From: Acidobacteriota bacterium
GTDB taxonomy: Bacteria; Acidobacteriota; Terriglobia; Terriglobales; Acidobacteriaceae
Assembly: GCA_021781255.1 (NCBI GenBank)
Contig: JAJXXG010000980.1
Span: forward strand, 1-6,222
Direction: 5' to 3'
Length of the DNA stretch: 6,222 bases
In this document: piece by piece, positions 5,510-6,222 of the stretch
How the letters are laid out: each line of letters begins with the position of its first letter
Position numbering within the stretch: the first letter of the stretch is position 1
The notes under the pieces: model-generated
The model's database searches: none
Seen by the model: the letters and a program-made list of their open reading frames with translations, nothing else
Told to the model about the DNA's origin: nothing
Made by a program: the position numbers and the translations under genes

Positions 5510-6222
5510 GATTCTCCTCCCAAAGTAAACTTCAAGCCCATGCGAAAGGTGAACGGCAACGACGGATAGCCGAAGGCCTCGCTGTAGTGCTCGCACAACA
5601 GATTCTGGAAATTGCCTTCGACGGCTACCATGTGGGTTGCCTGATAGCTCGAGTTCAGATCCAACCGCTGGTACGCCCCGTCAAGATTGCGGTTGGGCAT
5701 CAGCAGTGTATTGCCGTAATAGGCGTCGGAGTACTCAAGAAAATCGCTGTCGTCCCGGCGCGAGACCAGCGTTCCGCTGAGCGCAGCAAAGAGCTTTGCA
5801 TGGCTATAGCCCGCCTGAAAATAACCTGTGTGCGGCGCGATACGGAAAGGCCGCGCACCAATCAGAGGAGAATATGCGCCGATGGCGATGGAGGGAAACT
5901 CAGGATTGTAACTGGGCCCAATGGCAGAGCTAGAGAACGACGCTTGAATTCGCGCGTCCACGTAGGTGTATCCGCCGCGAACAAACCAATCGCGCGTCAA
6001 CTGCGATTCGAATTCGGCTTCGACTCCCTGCGCGCGATAGGCCCTTGAATTCACCTCTGCCCCATAAGGAAAATTCGCCAAAGCCGTGGTGAGGTTAATG
6101 GAAGGGTCGAGAATCGGTAACGCTTGCGGCGGAACATATTCGACTCCATTCGTGAACTCGTTGTGAAAAAGCGACAAACTCATGCGGCTGCGGCCGCTGA
6201 AGAGAACCTGATCAATTCCCCC
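5494..6222 (-). CDS. TonB-dependent outer-membrane receptor, C-terminal part, likely cobalamin receptor (BtuB-like)
   Basis: Outer-membrane beta-barrel that would take up corrinoids with energy from TonB. The 242 visible residues are open to the right edge, so the plug domain and most of the barrel lie beyond 6222. An internal ATG at 6183 is not the start, because codons continue in frame to the edge. Barrel features include AQGVEAEFESQLTRDWFVRG (64-83 of the fragment) with GGYTYVDARI, the usual 'kGvE' strand and strand pair of these receptors. The terminal block runs YQRLDLNSSY (184-193), FQNLL..HYSEAFGYP (205-221) and FTFRMGLKFTLGG (224-236), the typical last strands with the 'N-L-Y-GYP' wording. 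The chain continues seven residues (ESWPGK after the last Gly pair) instead of ending on an aromatic residue. Family membership is secure; the corrinoid substrate is inferred from overlap with btuC and the cob genes. Its 5' end, where a cobalamin riboswitch could sit, is not visible. Confidence 0.9.
   Translation of the reverse strand, partial: GGIDQVLFSGRSRMSLSLFHNEFTNGVEYVPPQALPILDPSINLTTALANFPYGAEVNSRAYRAQGVEAEFESQLTRDWFVRGGYTYVDARIQASFSSSAIGPSYNPEFPSIAIGAYSPLIGARPFRIAPHTGYFQAGYSHAKLFAALSGTLVSRRDDSDFLEYSDAYYGNTLLMPNRNLDGAYQRLDLNSSYQATHMVAVEGNFQNLLCEHYSEAFGYPSLPFTFRMGLKFTLGGESWPGK
5510..5520 (-). promoter_or_regulatory. Strong ribosome binding site for the btuC GTG start
   Basis: On the minus strand, GGAGG at 5520-5516 is followed by AGAATC and the GTG at 5509. 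It lies inside the last codons of the TonB-dependent receptor gene and decides the btuC start over the longer open frame that extends to 5596. The overlap suggests translational coupling of permease synthesis to receptor synthesis. Confidence 0.75.

Overview
All genes in this window lie on the minus strand and read from right to left as one compact vitamin B12 (cobalamin) uptake and salvage operon. In transcription order it holds: the C-terminal part of a TonB-dependent outer-membrane receptor (BtuB-like by context, 5' end beyond base 6222), a BtuC-type inner-membrane permease, a BtuD-type ABC ATPase, CobT, CobS, CobC, a 284-residue protein I do not recognise, and the first 116 codons of cobyric acid synthase CobQ/CbiP, which runs off the left edge.

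The outer-membrane receptor shows a Gram-negative (diderm) organism. The moderately GC-rich sequence, the style of the receptor C-terminus and the operon make-up suggest an acidobacterium (Terriglobia type). This is an impression from sequence character, not a database result.

The right half (about 6222-3663) is transport: the receptor brings corrinoid across the outer membrane, and the permease and ATPase move it across the inner membrane. No BtuF-type binding protein lies among them. The middle (3666-1269) is nucleotide-loop assembly in pathway order: CobT makes alpha-ribazole 5'-phosphate from dimethylbenzimidazole, CobS joins it to adenosyl-GDP-cobinamide, and CobC removes the phosphate. 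The left part (1272-1) holds the unknown protein and then CobQ, which amidates the corrin ring. CobD, CobU/CobP and an adenosyltransferase are not in the window and may follow to the left.

Packing is extreme. The receptor and btuC overlap by 16 bases, and the next five junctions are each a 4-base NTGA start/stop overlap, so the unknown gene is physically built into the coupled unit. Only cobQ is set off, by a 69-base gap. No gene-free stretch exceeds 300 bases. I see no RNA genes, mobile elements, CRISPR arrays, promoters or convincing terminators. Any cobalamin riboswitch would be expected upstream of the receptor gene, outside the window.

The item most worth a second look is the unknown protein at 1272-418. 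It has a DGYHR motif in a ParB/sulfiredoxin-like context, a TTG start, and four-base coupling to cobC.
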